Under the pieces are notes generated by a model. It had not been told where the DNA came from and searched no databases. It saw only the letters and a program-made list of their open reading frames with translations. From Maylandia zebra (lineage: Eukaryota > Chordata > Actinopteri > Cichliformes > Cichlidae): 64,000 bases of DNA. Positions within the stretch are counted from its first letter, which is position 1. The number at the start of each line of letters is the position of its first letter. A program made the translations under genes and the position numbers. Shown one piece after another: positions 20,484-32,797 of the stretch. The DNA is taken from contig NC_135187.1 in the NCBI RefSeq assembly GCF_041146795.1, forward strand, positions 22,561,556-22,625,555, in the 5' to 3' direction.

Positions 20484-22961
20484 CTAGTCAGAGAATCTCT
20501 GCATTTCGCTCTCTCTGCGAACGCTGCTGCTGTCCAGAAAGCGGTCGCAAGGGAACTCGATGAGATCCCCCTCCTCTAGCGGTGCGAGCCGTGCTGGCCG
20601 GCTGCTTTGGTAGCTGGTGAAGTCGGTGGAGACGGACGCCGTGGCCATTGCGGTGCGAAACGGTCGCCTGGTGGAGTACATGTGGCGCACGTGCACAGCT
20701 GACTTCCTCCTCTGCAACTTTCTCCTCAGACTTCTCCCCAGCCACACCCCGCCGATGACCAGCAGCAGCACAGCATTCCCGGCGAGCATCGCCACCGTCA
20801 CCAGCTGGAGGTCAGAGGTCAGCGTAGCTCCACGGCCATTTGCCTCAGATAGGGTGACCAGCCCCGTGCAGTGGTCGCGTGGTGCGACCTGACACACGGA
20901 ACCTCCGACCACTCCCTCCACGCAGACCATGTAGGTCACATCTGAGCTGAGCTCTTGGAGGGTCACGGAGCGAGCCGCGCCGTGGGCGTAAACGTAGCGG
21001 GGGAAACGATCCTGGGTGCCAAACCTGTCAAACAGAACCCGGTAGTGGACTTCATCAAGACCTGGCCCGGGCCCTGGTGTGTAGCGGTGATGATCCCTGG
21101 TGGTCCAGTACACAGTGACGGTATTAGATGTGACGTGATGCACGGACACATTAGTGATGAAATGGCGGTTGAAAACACAAGGGTCTGTAATGACAGGTAG
21201 GGTGTCATCCTGATCCGACCTAAGGAGATCTAACTGCTCTCCTGAGTGAACAGACACAGTGGTGGTTAGCCCGATGCTTGCTTGGCTAATTGTGGCTGAT
21301 GGACTGGGTTTGAAAATAACTTTTGACCTCGTTCTCCCCTTAACGCGTTTCCCAGCTGCCTCTGCAGCAGGCCGTAGCTTCTTCTTTGGTTTCCTTCTGT
21401 CCAGGAAAGAAGAAGGTTCTGCCACCTCTGGACCTCCTTGGTCTCCTTGGATCCCCACCTCTTCCTGTCCCTCTTTTTTCCTCTGCTCTCCATTTTTCCA
21501 TACCATGACTCCACCCCTGTTCACCGGTCTTAAACGTCCTGTTTCTTCCACTTCCCCTCTCTTTCTCACACCTTTCTGAGCTTCTTCATCTGTCCTCTCT
21601 CCGCCCTCTGGCAACCGAGAATCTCTTTCTCCTCTCTCAGTGCTCCCCAGCTTCACTAGTACTGCCCCTGCCCTGCTCTCCTCAGGCCTAGCTTGACTTG
21701 TACACAAGTGAGTCCAGTTCCCAAGGGGCTGCAGCTGGGAGCTGTTCACATAGTCCAGATATTTCCCCCTCAGAGTTGCTGGGTAATGACACTGCACAAA
21801 CACAGTCAGCAGTTTGCCCTGAGAGTGTGCAGCAGCAATCCATTCTCTCAGTTGCTCCAGGCGACAGTCACATGTCCAGTTGTTGCCTTGGAGATCCAAG
21901 TCGTAAAGTACGCTGTTGAGGGTAAACATGTCCCCAGACAGACTGGTGAGAAAGTTGTCCTTCAGCTTCAACACTCTTAGGTGTTTAAGTCTTGAAAAAG
22001 CCAGAGAGTCCACGCTGGATATCCGGTTGCGGCTGAAGTCCAGCTCCTCGACACGCTCCAGGGGGTCGAGGAGGACGGCAGGAATTCCCACCAGTTCGTT
22101 GCCGTCAATCAGAAGCTCGGTGAGGCTCGACAGGCCCCTCAAAGCACCACTGTCCATTTGGGAGATTTTGTTGTTGCTGAGGGAAAGCTTGGACAGTTTT
22201 TTCAGGTTTTGGAAGACATGGTTGCCAATATGACGAATTTCATTCTCAGACAGCAGCAACGTCGTCAAAGCTTTGAGATGAGAGAAAGTGAGGACATTGC
22301 GCATGGCTGATTGCTTGTTGTGGGCCAGGTTTAAAAAGCGTAGGCTGGTCAGTTTAGAGAAAGCGTTTCTGTGAATGTGCTGCAGTTTGTTGGATTCCAG
22401 ATGAAGATAATGTAGATTGATCAAACTCTTAAAAACAGAGTCCTGCAGAACTTCTAGAGAGTTGCCATCCAGGCGCAATTTAATAAGATTATCCAGGTTG
22501 GAAAACAGTCCCGGTGTGATTTTCTTAATTGCATTGTTGTTTCCATAGAGAATAGTCAATTTCTTTAGGGGCTGCAAACTTCCCGCGGGTATAGCTGTTA
22601 AAAGATTATGTCCCAAGTACAGCTCTTCCAATTTGGGAAGGTTCTCAAATGCTTTTGGGTGAATAACTCTTATTTGATTGTACTGCAGATTTAACCGTTC
22701 GAGGTTACTGTACCGTGTGAAGTCAAAGGCGGAGATGTTAGAGATGAAGTTGCCCCCAAGGCTGAAAATCTGCACTTCCTCGGGCATCTGCGCAGTGGGT
22801 TTGGGCACAGTGCGCAATCCGCGATTGGTGCACATGAGATGCTGTGAATGCTGACAGTCGCAGAGGTTTGGGCAAAAGCCCGTCGCCAGCGAGGAGGACA
22901 GAAACCCATTAAGCGACAGCAGGAAAAAGCACATCCCCACCAGGAAACTGCTGGTATCCAT
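20484..22961 (-). CDS. tril: tril, TLR4 interactor with leucine-rich repeats
   Basis: Type I membrane glycoprotein; in mammals TRIL binds LPS/TLR4 and modulates TLR3/4 signalling, and in embryos it has reported Nodal/BMP roles. It is a single uninterrupted 825-codon frame (human about 811 aa, also one coding exon). Domains: signal peptide 1-27 (SFLVGMCFFLLSLNGFLSSS); LRR N-cap CPNLCDCQHSQHLMC (30-44); about twelve LRRs to residue 358; C-cap with CDC and paired cysteines (359-420); Glu/Lys/Arg-rich linker (425-545); FN3-like domain (about 598-698); transmembrane helix VTVAMLAGNAVLLLVIGGVW (721-740), followed by RRKLQRRK; short cytoplasmic tail. The ATG at 22961-22959 is chosen because an in-frame GTG lies just upstream but the next codons reach a TGA without another ATG. 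It is convergent with creb5, as in human 7p14-15. One repeat has AHNKQSA instead of the usual N-x-L spacing. Confidence 0.96.
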   Translation of the reverse strand: MDTSSFLVGMCFFLLSLNGFLSSSLATGFCPNLCDCQHSQHLMCTNRGLRTVPKPTAQMPEEVQIFSLGGNFISNISAFDFTRYSNLERLNLQYNQIRVIHPKAFENLPKLEELYLGHNLLTAIPAGSLQPLKKLTILYGNNNAIKKITPGLFSNLDNLIKLRLDGNSLEVLQDSVFKSLINLHYLHLESNKLQHIHRNAFSKLTSLRFLNLAHNKQSAMRNVLTFSHLKALTTLLLSENEIRHIGNHVFQNLKKLSKLSLSNNKISQMDSGALRGLSSLTELLIDGNELVGIPAVLLDPLERVEELDFSRNRISSVDSLAFSRLKHLRVLKLKDNFLTSLSGDMFTLNSVLYDLDLQGNNWTCDCRLEQLREWIAAAHSQGKLLTVFVQCHYPATLRGKYLDYVNSSQLQPLGNWTHLCTSQARPEESRAGAVLVKLGSTERGERDSRLPEGGERTDEEAQKGVRKRGEVEETGRLRPVNRGGVMVWKNGEQRKKEGQEEVGIQGDQGGPEVAEPSSFLDRRKPKKKLRPAAEAAGKRVKGRTRSKVIFKPSPSATISQASIGLTTTVSVHSGEQLDLLRSDQDDTLPVITDPCVFNRHFITNVSVHHVTSNTVTVYWTTRDHHRYTPGPGPGLDEVHYRVLFDRFGTQDRFPRYVYAHGAARSVTLQELSSDVTYMVCVEGVVGGSVCQVAPRDHCTGLVTLSEANGRGATLTSDLQLVTVAMLAGNAVLLLVIGGVWLGRSLRRKLQRRKSAVHVRHMYSTRRPFRTAMATASVSTDFTSYQSSRPARLAPLEEGDLIEFPCDRFLDSSSVRRESEMQRFSD

Positions 22962-24569
22962 TCCCACAGCGCGGCCGGCACAGCCCGGATCTGAAGCGGC
23001 ATTCGCTTTGTGCGTTTCAGGTGCAGTCGCCCCTCTCCTCTGTCACGCTGGACTCTTCCATATTTCACTTGTTGCTCTGTAAAGTGTACATTTCAAGCGC
23101 GCAGCGCCATCGCTGAGCAGCATCATCTATGGAACGCGTGAACTTGCCCAATGCGCTCTGATGCTGTCCGAGGGAACAGTCACCTCCCCAAGTAAAGCCT
23201 ACATCCCCCCAAGTGGTCATCTGCTGCGAATTACAGAGTTCAGACGCTGAGCATGATCGCACACTCACACACTCAAACTCACTGAAAGTCCCTCCCCCGC
23301 AACTCTGCGACCCCGCCAAAACCAGATGTGCGCAGAGATCCAGAAGAGATCTGCGCGTGCACGCAGGTAATGAGACACACACGGCGTGCAGTGACGGAGA
23401 TTGAGAAACCCTTTGACCGAGTTTTTGCGCGCCCCCTCCTTCACCGGGGGTCTGAGATCTGGTATATGGACAAAGCAGACAGCAAGATTTCCTTCCCACG
23501 GAATCCCCAGGGAACCCCGAAAATTTCAGCTCTCTCTCTTGCAGAACGGTTCGGGCAGAGCAGAGCAGTCACTCATGAAACAAGCTTAGTAAAAAAAAAA
23601 GTTTAATGAATGTTGAATGCATGTTTCCCCTCTCTCTCTCTGCTACAGTAGGAATACCACCAACATGCAGCTCAGCCGATTTACCATTTTCTCATTAACA
23701 CGCCTTTTGTTGCTTCGTGGGAGCACAGATGGTTCGCATTTGCAGTGCAGGAATTCTAAAGCGTGTGTTAAGACAGGCGAAGAGAGGTGCCAGATCTTAG
23801 TTAGAGATCGTCTCGCAGAAAGTGAGTGAAGCGTGCGAATATTTAGCGCACGGTTTTGCAGACGGAGGAATCATTAGCTGCAGTGTGCGCGGAGGTTCGT
23901 GTTCAGGGCCGCTCTGAAATGTTGCTGCCAAGACATCTGCAAATACGAGGCAAAGAGCTTAAATCCAGGGGCGATTCTAGGATTTTTCAGTGGGGTGGCA
24001 CAAGGGAAACCATGTGGGGGTTGGTGTAGTAGCTAATAAACTTATTGAACATTTAATCACATGGTTTGTTGTAATTATGTTTCTTTTTCCTAATAAAGCT
24101 TTCATTTATTCAATTTAAATAAAAAAATTACATCATGGCAGCTGTTTTACACGTAGAGAACCAAATTATCAGTGGTAAATAAAGCGTGTCATTAACATTA
24201 CTGTTACTATCTAAAAATGAATGAAAATGTGTGTCAGAGTTGCATGTTTGTAACTATCATACAGACATTGTGACAAATCAAATAGATTGAACATCGCAGT
24301 CCCAATTAAAATACTTTGTATCTTTAATCAGCACCAGTCTTTTGAGTTCATATATTATTAGTCGCATAGATATATTTAAAATAAAAAAGTGAAGAAAGCA
24401 AAGAGTTTCCCAGTAAAGGATGTCTGACCACCCCAGGCTCCCCAATTTAGCATGTTTAACTCCTGTACCAGTGCTTACCAAATCTTTTGTGGTCACAAGT
24501 CCCTTCATCTCCATAACCTGTCAGGTTGCCCATGATTTTAAATTTGTCAACACTTAGCACTATTGTGTC
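22962..24569. other. tril upstream region and intergenic DNA
   Basis: The first 650 bases upstream of tril are relatively CpG-rich for this window, fitting a promoter and 5' UTR, but no TATA box or splice site could be assigned. Further out (23960-24500) the DNA is A/T-rich; AGGGGCGATTCTAGGATTTT at 23968 resembles the edge of a fish interspersed repeat. Confidence 0.4.
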
Positions 24570-25380
24570 AGTTAGATTTTTCAGATTTCTCTCAGCAACA
24601 ACAAAATCTCTGTCAATCTGCTGGGATTTTCCCACACAACCATCTCAGGGGTTTACAGAGAATGGTCCGGAAAAAAGAAAATATCCAGTGAGCAGCAGAA
24701 ATGTCTTGGTTGATGCCAGAGGTCACTGGAGAATGGTCAGACAGCTTCAAGCTGACAGGAAAGTAACAACAACTCAAGAGCATCGTGGAAAACACAACAT
24801 GTCGACTCTGGAAGCAGATGGGCTACAGCGGCAGAAGACCACACCGGGTGCTGCTCGTGTCAGATATTAACAGGAAACTGCTGCAACACTCACATGGTAG
24901 GGTTACAATTTGACAGCATTAAAGCATGGATCTATTCTGTCTTGTATTAATGGTTCAGGCTGCTAGTGTAATGATGTGGGGGATATTTTCCTGGCACACT
25001 TTTGGTTCCTTAATACAAACGGGATTGTTTAACTGCCGCAGGCTACCTGAGTATTGTTTCTGGCCATGTTCTCCCTTTATAATCACAGCGTACCCATTTT
25101 CTGATGGCTGCTTCCAACTGGATAACCCGCCACATCACCATCCTCAGATCATCTGAAACTGTTTTTTTTAACATAACAATGAGTTCACTGTACTCAAATG
25201 GCCTCCACAGCCACCAGATCTCAGTCCGATTTAATACTTTTGGGATGTGCAGCCGACAAATCTACAGCACCTGTTTGACGACGTCACATCAACATGGACC
25301 AAAATCTCTGAGGAATGTTTCCAGCACCTTGCTGAATCTTTGCAGTTCTGAAGGCGATAGAGGGCCCGGCAAGGTGTAGC
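24570..25380 (+). pseudogene. Tc1-like transposase relic (lineage B, copy 1)
   Basis: A degenerate Tc1/mariner copy. Recognisable blocks in order: GGGTTTACAGAGAATGGTCC (24650), GATGCCAGAGGTCACTGGAG (24713), GGGCTACAGCGGCAGAAGAC (24820), GATGTGGGGGATATTTTC (24973), TGGCCTCCACAGCCACCAGA (25199) and CCAAAATCTCTGAGGAATGT (25299). The same blocks occur in the relic at 59926-60790. Frames are broken many times and both catalytic regions are disrupted. The 5' end is missing. Confidence 0.85.
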
Positions 25381-26909
25381 ACTGGATGTTAAATGAAAAT
25401 GTGGCATGGTGCTCCTTAGCAAATTGAAGAGAGCAGCACAGGATGTTTATTTACACAGCTTTGCTGCAAAGATTGCCTGCTTACCCCCAGTCTGTGACTG
25501 AATTTAAACAGAGTACTTACAATGTCAGGTCGCAGGACTTTTTACCATTAGCTGTAACTCTCATTCACTCTGAAACTTGGAAAAACTGGATTTAAAATAT
25601 TTTACTGCTTATAAATAGGGTGAGTCACAAAGGAAATGTGCTGCATTCTCTGGTTTCACTGGAACATTTCATTTGTCTATGTGCAGCTATTGTTGCACAT
25701 GTTTTTTTTATTTTTTAAAAATGTCTTTTTATTATGTAGCTGTCTGTCTCTATTTTTGCACATTCTTTTTGTACATGTGTCTCTTGGAAAAGAGATATCG
25801 ATCTATATGAGACTACCTGTTTAAATGAAGGATTAAATAATACTAATAATCGGGTAGTCCTACGCTTCATACTAGCTTAGCACACTCTTGTACATCATTG
25901 CTGTTTAGGCTGATGCTCTGAATCATGACCCAGGCTACATAGTGATCACTCCAGTTCTCTTTTTTATGTAAATAACATGTTTTCTTCTGAAGTTAGCAAA
26001 CTGATGTGGCTAAAGATTCATCTGCCATGGTAACAATGTGCCTGCTCAAATCTTTCGAGGTTAAAGTCAAAGGCATTGAAGATATCATACTTCAATAAGG
26101 CTTGAGATACAAGTGATGGAGCGGTCTCTAAACTGAGCAGCACAGACCAAAAGCACGCTCTGACTGGCCTCATTCTCATGCATAACTGTTGGTAGACATC
26201 ATCAGATGTTATAGGTCTCTGTGTGTGAGAGTGTCTGTGTATGTTTGTGTGTGTGAGAGAGAAATACAACCCATGGGGAAGCCCCCCTCTCTCTGGGAGG
26301 TCATTTCCTGTTTGGCTATCTTTCTATAGTGTTTCTACATCCCTGCCTACCCTGTATCCATGTCTTTCTAGTGTTTCTTTCTCTTCTCCAAGGAACACAC
26401 ACATTGAGAAAGCACTCAGCGATCTGGCCCCCAGACATACTGGGACCAGCCAGTTGGTTTATGGCAGTCAGCTGGGCTGTCTCAAAGTCAAAGGGAATAC
26501 ACAACGATTTCATCAGTCCATGTGGACTCTACTGTAGCATCAGATCATGATCGAGATTTCCCAGAGAGTTCAGACAGACAAAATGAGAGATGAACAAAGG
26601 AGGAAAAGACAAACAGTGTGATTAAAGTTAGAGCAGAGAGGGATACGAGTGTTTTAGAGCTGACCCAGATTTACAAAGACTGGCAAAACAGGTTCCATTG
26701 AGGCCCTCGAACAGAGCTGCCCACCACTGGGGCTGCAGACCAGTTTCACCAGCCAGTCCTTTCATCACCTCCTTCTCCCGCCAATGGGGCCTCTCACTGT
26801 TTAATGACATTTCAGTCTCAGAGCAGAGAAGCGAGAGAAATACCTACTTCCACTAAAACGACAAAGAGAGGGGAGAGACGAGCTCGTATCTCTGTCTGCA
26901 CTTTAACAT

Positions 26910-26954
<45 letters not shown>

Positions 26955-27087
26955 AACATAAAGAATATCCAGGTCACTGCTAGTAAGTAACGTGAGCTAA
27001 TACTGCAGCGTACTGTATGTAGGTCATTGAGGAGTGTTACATTACTCATTGCACAGTCTTCAGGTGTTGAATCAGCTTCTTATGAAT

Positions 27088-27169
<82 letters not shown>

Positions 27170-29729
27170 ATGTGTTGGGGAAGTCAACTTTGACATAATT
27201 TTAGATTTTAAAACTTGCATTCATACACAACAATGTGCTGTAAAAACTGGAGTGATTGTTAGTGAAAATGGGCCTCCTATGCACCAACATAGACAACAAC
27301 ATAAATGATTTATTGAATCTGAGCAAGTATGCTTCATTAAATCAAAACAAGATATGCTTTTTGTTTGAAACAAGGACATTTCCAAGTGATTGAAAACTTT
27401 TAGGAGCATACAAAAATGCTTCAAACACAGCAGGACTCTGAAGGTAGGGACTAATGAGCCTCACACAAAGCCACAAACTTGCAGGCGGTCACACTACTTC
27501 GAACATGTGCATCTTATTGTGTCTCCCGTCAAACTTTTATCTGCCTTGAATCACAGAGACAATGTCTCTGTAGTGTACCACAGCATGGGACTTGCTCACT
27601 TCTAGACTTCATCTCAGGAATCAGTGGGGGCTGTAGGTAAAAGTCAAGCAGTGCTCGAAATAACAAATAGCAGATTGTCTCTGCACTGAGACCAGAAAGC
27701 ACGGCGGTCAATTTGTGCACTTTTGCAGGACGATAAGCACAAGTGCTGCATTTAGAAGGGGTGTTGGAAGTACGTTAATGTTTTTTTCAGGTCCTTCAAG
27801 ATGCCAAAATAAAGCCAGATATAAATCCAGGAGTGGAAATCAAGTGGTGGGAAAGAAAGAGTGAGGAGGTGGGATTGCGTGTGTGTGTGTGTGAAGTTGG
27901 TTTACATGAGCAACAGCTGCTGTGATTGTTATGAGCTGGGAATCTAGTCCATGGTGTGTGTGTGTGAGTGTGTTACTGCACTTAGAGAGAGATGGAAGCA
28001 CGTGTCTGCAACTGTGCTGACATGTTGCTGCAACTGAAGACTTTCAGTAAGTTAAAAGATGAAGGTAAAAACGATCGAAGAATAACCATAAGAGCACACG
28101 GCCGCCCTTGCCTGCCTGGGGCCCAGGTGCTAACCTTTTACATCCTAGTGGTCAACCCCACCCCACCCCCACCCACCCTTAGTTCAATTCTTCCAGCTGG
28201 TTCCCATCACGGGCAGAGAAGGAGCAAAAGAAACTAGGGACAAATACTGTCAGCATCACTCCGCTCAAAGAAAAACGTGGTTAATATCAAATGAAAGCAA
28301 TAAAAAAAAAGCACACATATCACAAACAGCTGCTGTTACAAAAATACACCACTGACGAAACAGCTGATTACAACAACAACATCAGCACGTCCTGCTAAAG
28401 CATTTCTGCTCTGGGGGAGCTCCAGCTTCTCATGTCTGACTTGAGATATGTTGAAATAGCTGGGGAAGGGGTAACGCAGGAAGGGAAAGAAGGGGGAGGA
28501 TGGCAGCACAGCCCTTATTTTTCAATCGACCCGTTAAGAACAGAGTAGAGAAAGGGAGGAAGGGAGGTACTCAACATCTGGAAAATATTAGAGGCCATGC
28601 TATGGCCCTTGTTGAAGGTTTGGGAGAGAGTGGATAGGGAGATAGAGAAATAAAGAGGGCAGTGTAAAGGATAGTGTGCGTATTGAGAGGGAGACCCTTT
28701 GATCTGCCAAGTTTGATAGCAGCTGTCTGCACGCCGGGTCACATAATGACACTGAGGAAGCATAATGACTTGAGATTTTAAGATCACTGAGCTGCACAGA
28801 AGATAACACTCAGGGATTTAAGTAGCTTGAAAACTGTGACAGAGATGCATGGGCATCTGCACACATGAAAGAAAGCGCAAAAAACAGAGCCCATATGGAG
28901 GTGATCTCTGGATTAGCATCGCTCAGTTCAACGCAACACAAGTACAAGTCACAAACAAGGCTGCAGAAAAAATGCGGGTCTTTATGAGTCATTAAAACAA
29001 AGTCGTCACTCTGTAATTTAGAGAGCGGAGACATCTGATCTGCAGCTGTCCCAGTCCCCACACTGCACTGCTTGTGTGAAACATCGCCCTCTGCTGACAG
29101 ACATTATAGCCTAATGTAGGCCAGTACTGTAATAACGTCACAGAGTGATTTTTATAAATGCCCTCTTTCATTGAGAGAGCTCAAAGTAAGCTAATTTGCT
29201 AACTCAATCTAGCCTTAGATTAAGTTAGCAATCTAGATGTGCTAGATTGAATCTAGCCCACAGGGCATCTCTGATACCCCCTCTCCACAGAGGCGATGCC
29301 ACTGCAGAATTTAGAACTGCTTCGGTGCATTTCCTCCAGAAAATGGCTCTTTAAATGTTAGCAAGGCACATAATTGTGGTCCAAAAGTTGCTGGAGCCAC
29401 CAGTGGCTGGTGGAAATTTACCAGTGACTGGCATATTTGTACCATCATTTTCTTCCCATGGAAATTATGCCAATTTCTGCCCACAGTCCTACATAATAAT
29501 AGTTTCTCAGACTGTTGCCTAAAAGGTGGGTAGATCTCAAAAAGCACCATGCAGGACAGAGTGAGATCTGGTGCATAAAGGGCACCAGGGGTGGCACTGC
29601 ATTGGATGGAAAGGAGGAAATAGACTCCAGATCTACAGGTAGCAAGGCAGTGTAGTTAGCTGGCCATGTGTATCAACATTTTTATCTATATTGGAAATCT
29701 CTCAACTACTGAATTGTTGTGAAATGATA
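25381..29729. other. tril-osbpl3 intergenic DNA with microsatellites
   Basis: No gene was recognised. It holds (TG)n followed by (GC)n at 26912-26952 and a long (TG)n at 27090-27163. Small frames such as 26241-26537 have no family support. A purine-rich stretch lies at 28440-28700. Confidence 0.5.
27090..27163. repeat. (TG)n microsatellite
   Basis: A pure TG run of about 74 bases. The nearby 26912-26952 run changes from TG to GC dinucleotides (GCGCGCGC), a sequence prone to Z-DNA. Confidence 0.95.
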
Positions 29730-30310
29730 AAATTGTCATTTACTGTGCAAAAGTCTTAAATCAAACCTAATTTCTTTGCCATTTTCCTAGCAAAATATAA
29801 ATAGTTGCAACAGTTTATTGAAGCACATGTAAACATACAGGGATATATCGTCTATGAAGCAAAAATCGAGTTTGAAAGTCAATATTTGGACAACAGTCAA
29901 AAGTCTAACACAGCAAGAACTCTCCTAAACAAACTTTCATGTAATTTCTTTAAATAGTCTTCAGGAATAGTTCTCCAGTCTTTTTGATGGACATTCAAAG
30001 CTCTATTTCTGATGATCTAATGTGATCACACACTGCTTCAATCTGAGAAGGCCAATCCATAACTGATCAGATGTCATTGTGTGCTTTTTTTTTTATCCAG
30101 CTGTGTTCTTACTGCATTGGCAGTGTGTTTGGGATCATTGCCATGCTGAAAAATGAAGCTGCTGCCAATTAGATGTTTGGGCACTCACTGTTGTGTTTCT
30201 CTGCTAACCTAAATACTTACATACCTTTAAAACAACTGATTGCATCCATACATCAGTTTAGTTGTACTTTTTATTCATGGGGCCTTGGAACAATATCATG
30301 AAATATTATG
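29730..30310 (-). pseudogene. Tc1/mariner transposase relic (lineage E), antisense
   Basis: Read on the minus strand, about 30090-30150 gives HGNDPKHTANAVRTQLD, a damaged form of the QDNDPKHT motif that carries the second catalytic Asp of Tc1 transposases. The plus-strand start CTGTGCAAAAGTCTTAAATC (29745) looks like the known outer end of a fish Tc1-like repeat. No long frame survives. Confidence 0.6.
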
Positions 30311-30711
30311 AATATTGTGAAATTATCTTGTGGAGGGCCTGATTTAAAATCCACTTTCAAGGCCTGTGATATCTGTGCATCCATTGTGTGTTATATGCAT
30401 TTCCTGGTCTCTAACAGACACAAACTGTGGGAAAACACAGGATCCAAATGAGTATCTTATTAGATCCAGATTCAGGGATGAATCTCAGCTACAAAACAGA
30501 GAAGTCTTGCAGTTGAACTGCATTTCCTGCTGCTACTATATCCTCCTTACACTTAACATTAAACTGCACACTTCAATGAAAAACAACACTAAAGCCCAGC
30601 CAGTCTTTTATCCTTGAATACAAAGTATTCAGTCTGCAGTAACCACAGCTGACCTACAGATGGCACTGTCATCTCTTCACTCAGTAAACATGTCTGTACC
30701 AGTCATTGGTG

Positions 30712-30716
<5 letters not shown>

Positions 30717-30804
<88 letters not shown>
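30717..30804. repeat. (TG)n microsatellite
   Basis: A pure TG run of about 88 bases; the poly-Cys-Val frame across it is spurious. Confidence 0.96.
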
Positions 30805-30805
<1 letters not shown>

Positions 30806-31678
30806 ACAGGCGTGTCTGCACTGTGAGGTATGTCAAGGTGCGGTCCTTAGTGGCTTCAATTAATCACTCGTAAGGTGAGTTAAGTAAAAGGGAATCCACC
30901 TAGATGTGACAATGGCAGCACCTGTGATACAGGCACAGAGAGAAAGCTCTCCTCACCCTGTCTGCTCTGCTTCCAGTGTCCCACTTCATGCTCTCTCCCC
31001 AGTCCTGATTTACATTCCTTTAAAGCTCCAAACTCTATTAGTTTTGCTGGTTCAGAGTCTCTGGACACGCCCAGCTATGAGTCTTGCTTTCCCACTTTTT
31101 TTTTCTGTTGCCATAGAAATAAGCCCAGGCAGGAAGTGAAGGCCTCATGCCCATGCAAAGGAGGGTTTGTTGAGTAAACAAATCCAGAGGCAGCACGGAG
31201 AGGACAGCAGAGGTGGACTGAGTGTTCAGAGAAATCACGACAGGCAGAAGTTTAGGAGAAAATGAGTGACACTAAGCAGAGACACATAAACACATGCTCG
31301 TTTGTGCTTCCTCGCTCCTTCCATCTGGGTGCACTGACGCCAAGTTTCTCACTTACTCATTGATTCACTAAAGAGTCAGCAGTTGTGGGCAAAGCCATCT
31401 TTTGCAACCAAAGGACAGTCACCAAACAATCTACCACTGGAGTGAGCACAGTGTTGTGAAGCCCTTAGACCAGATAAATTAATAAGGCGTGCAGTCCACA
31501 CCTAGTGGCTTCTATTTTTAAAACAAAAAGCCACTTATAATGCATACTATCACAAGTTATGTATTGAAAAGAAGGTTGCTATACTGTAAGGCATAGGTCA
31601 TTAATAAACAACTGCAGAAATTCTAATTAAAAGTCACTTTGTTGTTGTTGTTTTTTACGTGGAATGCGAAGATTTCTC

Positions 31679-31778
31679 TTTTAACCCCAGAGAACCAATG
31701 GGGTCAGAGCCGACCCCATTGGTTTTCTAGGGAAACCATGGGGTAAAATTTGACCCCATGGGTTCTCCAGGGTTAAAA
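31679..31778. repeat. 100-bp foldback palindrome with four related arms
   Basis: The outer arms (31679-31705 and 31752-31778) match as 27-bp inverted repeats with three mismatches, beginning TTTTAACCC and ending GGGTTAAAA. Inside, CCAATGGGGTC faces GACCCCATTGG across a 6-base loop, and CCATGGGGT faces ACCCCATGG across about 8 bases. All four arms derive from one AGAACCaATGGGGTC-like unit. There is no coding content. It could be a tiny MITE or foldback element able to extrude a cruciform. Confidence 0.75.
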
Positions 31779-32424
31779 ATCATGCAGACGTCAAAGCCCG
31801 GTGAAGGTGTGGATTGTAAAACATGCAGGTTATTCATGTTACAGACAAAGGAACTACATATTTTGAAGGCAAAGAGGGAGTTGCCTTTTGTCCAGTCTCC
31901 CTTGCCTCACCTTACCTCCACCTCTGTTGGGGTTAGAAGGGTTTTTCCTTCCCACAGTCGCCACATGCTTTTTTGGGGGAGGGTGTGGAGGGATGATGTG
32001 ATTGTTGTAGGGCATGGCCTGGAGGCCTTATGTTTGACAGCTTTCATGTTTGATAGCTATTCACAGCTTTTTCCTGCAAAAAGAAGGCCTTCACCATAGC
32101 CAATAATACTACACCAAAGGAAAGAAGTATTAGATAAACAAATAAATTACAGAGATTTGATGGTTTTTCCTGTTTTTGTTTGTTTGTTTTTGTAAAAGAA
32201 TTCTCTCAGTTGACACAAATCATCAATTTTACAATTGCAGGACAGTCTCCACAGTGAGCTAACAGAATTTTGTTTTATATAATTTTACACATTTATTTCT
32301 TACAATTGAAGCCCAGAGCAGCATTTCTTTCAAATGTAGAAAACCGTTATTTTTGACATTACACCTCCTTTTATGTATTAAAGTACCTCAAACTTCTTTA
32401 TACTTATAGAAAGGGGAGCTACAC

Positions 32425-32525
32425 TGCTCTGGCCTACTTAAGATCATGTATGTGCCTCACAATAAAGCGCTTTGAGGTGACAGTTGTTGTGATTTGGCGC
32501 TGTGTAAATAAAGCTTAACTGAACT
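32425..32525 (+). repeat. Dispersed repeat family A, tail only
   Basis: GCGCTTTGAGGTGACAGTTG, then GATTTGGCGCTGTGTAAATA, matches the tail of the 14485-14775 copy. It ends about 60 bases before the likely osbpl3 promoter. Confidence 0.6.
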
Positions 32526-32579
32526 AAAATAAAATGATAACATACAACACGTAGACCCCAATGTTTAACTCTCACCTTG

Positions 32580-32797
32580 ACTCTTCATTCGGTGTTTGAG
32601 GCGTATGTGTACGTCAACCTGGAGTATGTCAACCCCGCCCCGATTTTATCCTCGATTGCGATTGGCTGAGATGGACGTCAGTCACTCCTTCCCCCCCTCA
32701 GCGGCCCCTCCTCACCCGCGACACTCTGGCAGTAAAACGAGGCTGCTGGCTGCTTGCTACTACCGGGAGAAGATGCACTAGCTTTCCCCACGGAAAC
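32580..32797 (+). promoter_or_regulatory. osbpl3: Probable osbpl3 promoter and 5' UTR exon 1
   Basis: A GC-rich island in A/T-rich DNA. It has an inverted CCAAT box (GATTGGCTGAG at 32660-32670), a CRE-like ATGGACGTCAGTCA (32671-32684) and GC-box-like CCCCGCCCCG (32633-32642). A consensus donor, AAAC|GTAAGC, lies at 32797/32798. No coding frame fits, so this would be a non-coding first exon splicing about 9.9 kb to the acceptor at 42680. The link is inferred from orientation and the absence of another gene between them. Confidence 0.5.

Noticed and set aside
20488..22233. Several plus- and minus-strand frames overlapping tril
   Set aside because: They are shadows of the long tril frame; none shows a domain.
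26395..26537. Possible exon after CTTCTCCAAG (NTHIEKALSDLAPRH...)
   Set aside because: No family match and no clear donor; treated as chance.
30905..31070. Candidate creb5 tail (RESSPHPVCSASS-like frame)
   Set aside because: No acceptor gives the required phase-1 entry with this frame, the similarity is a few Ser/Pro residues, and it lies beyond tril.
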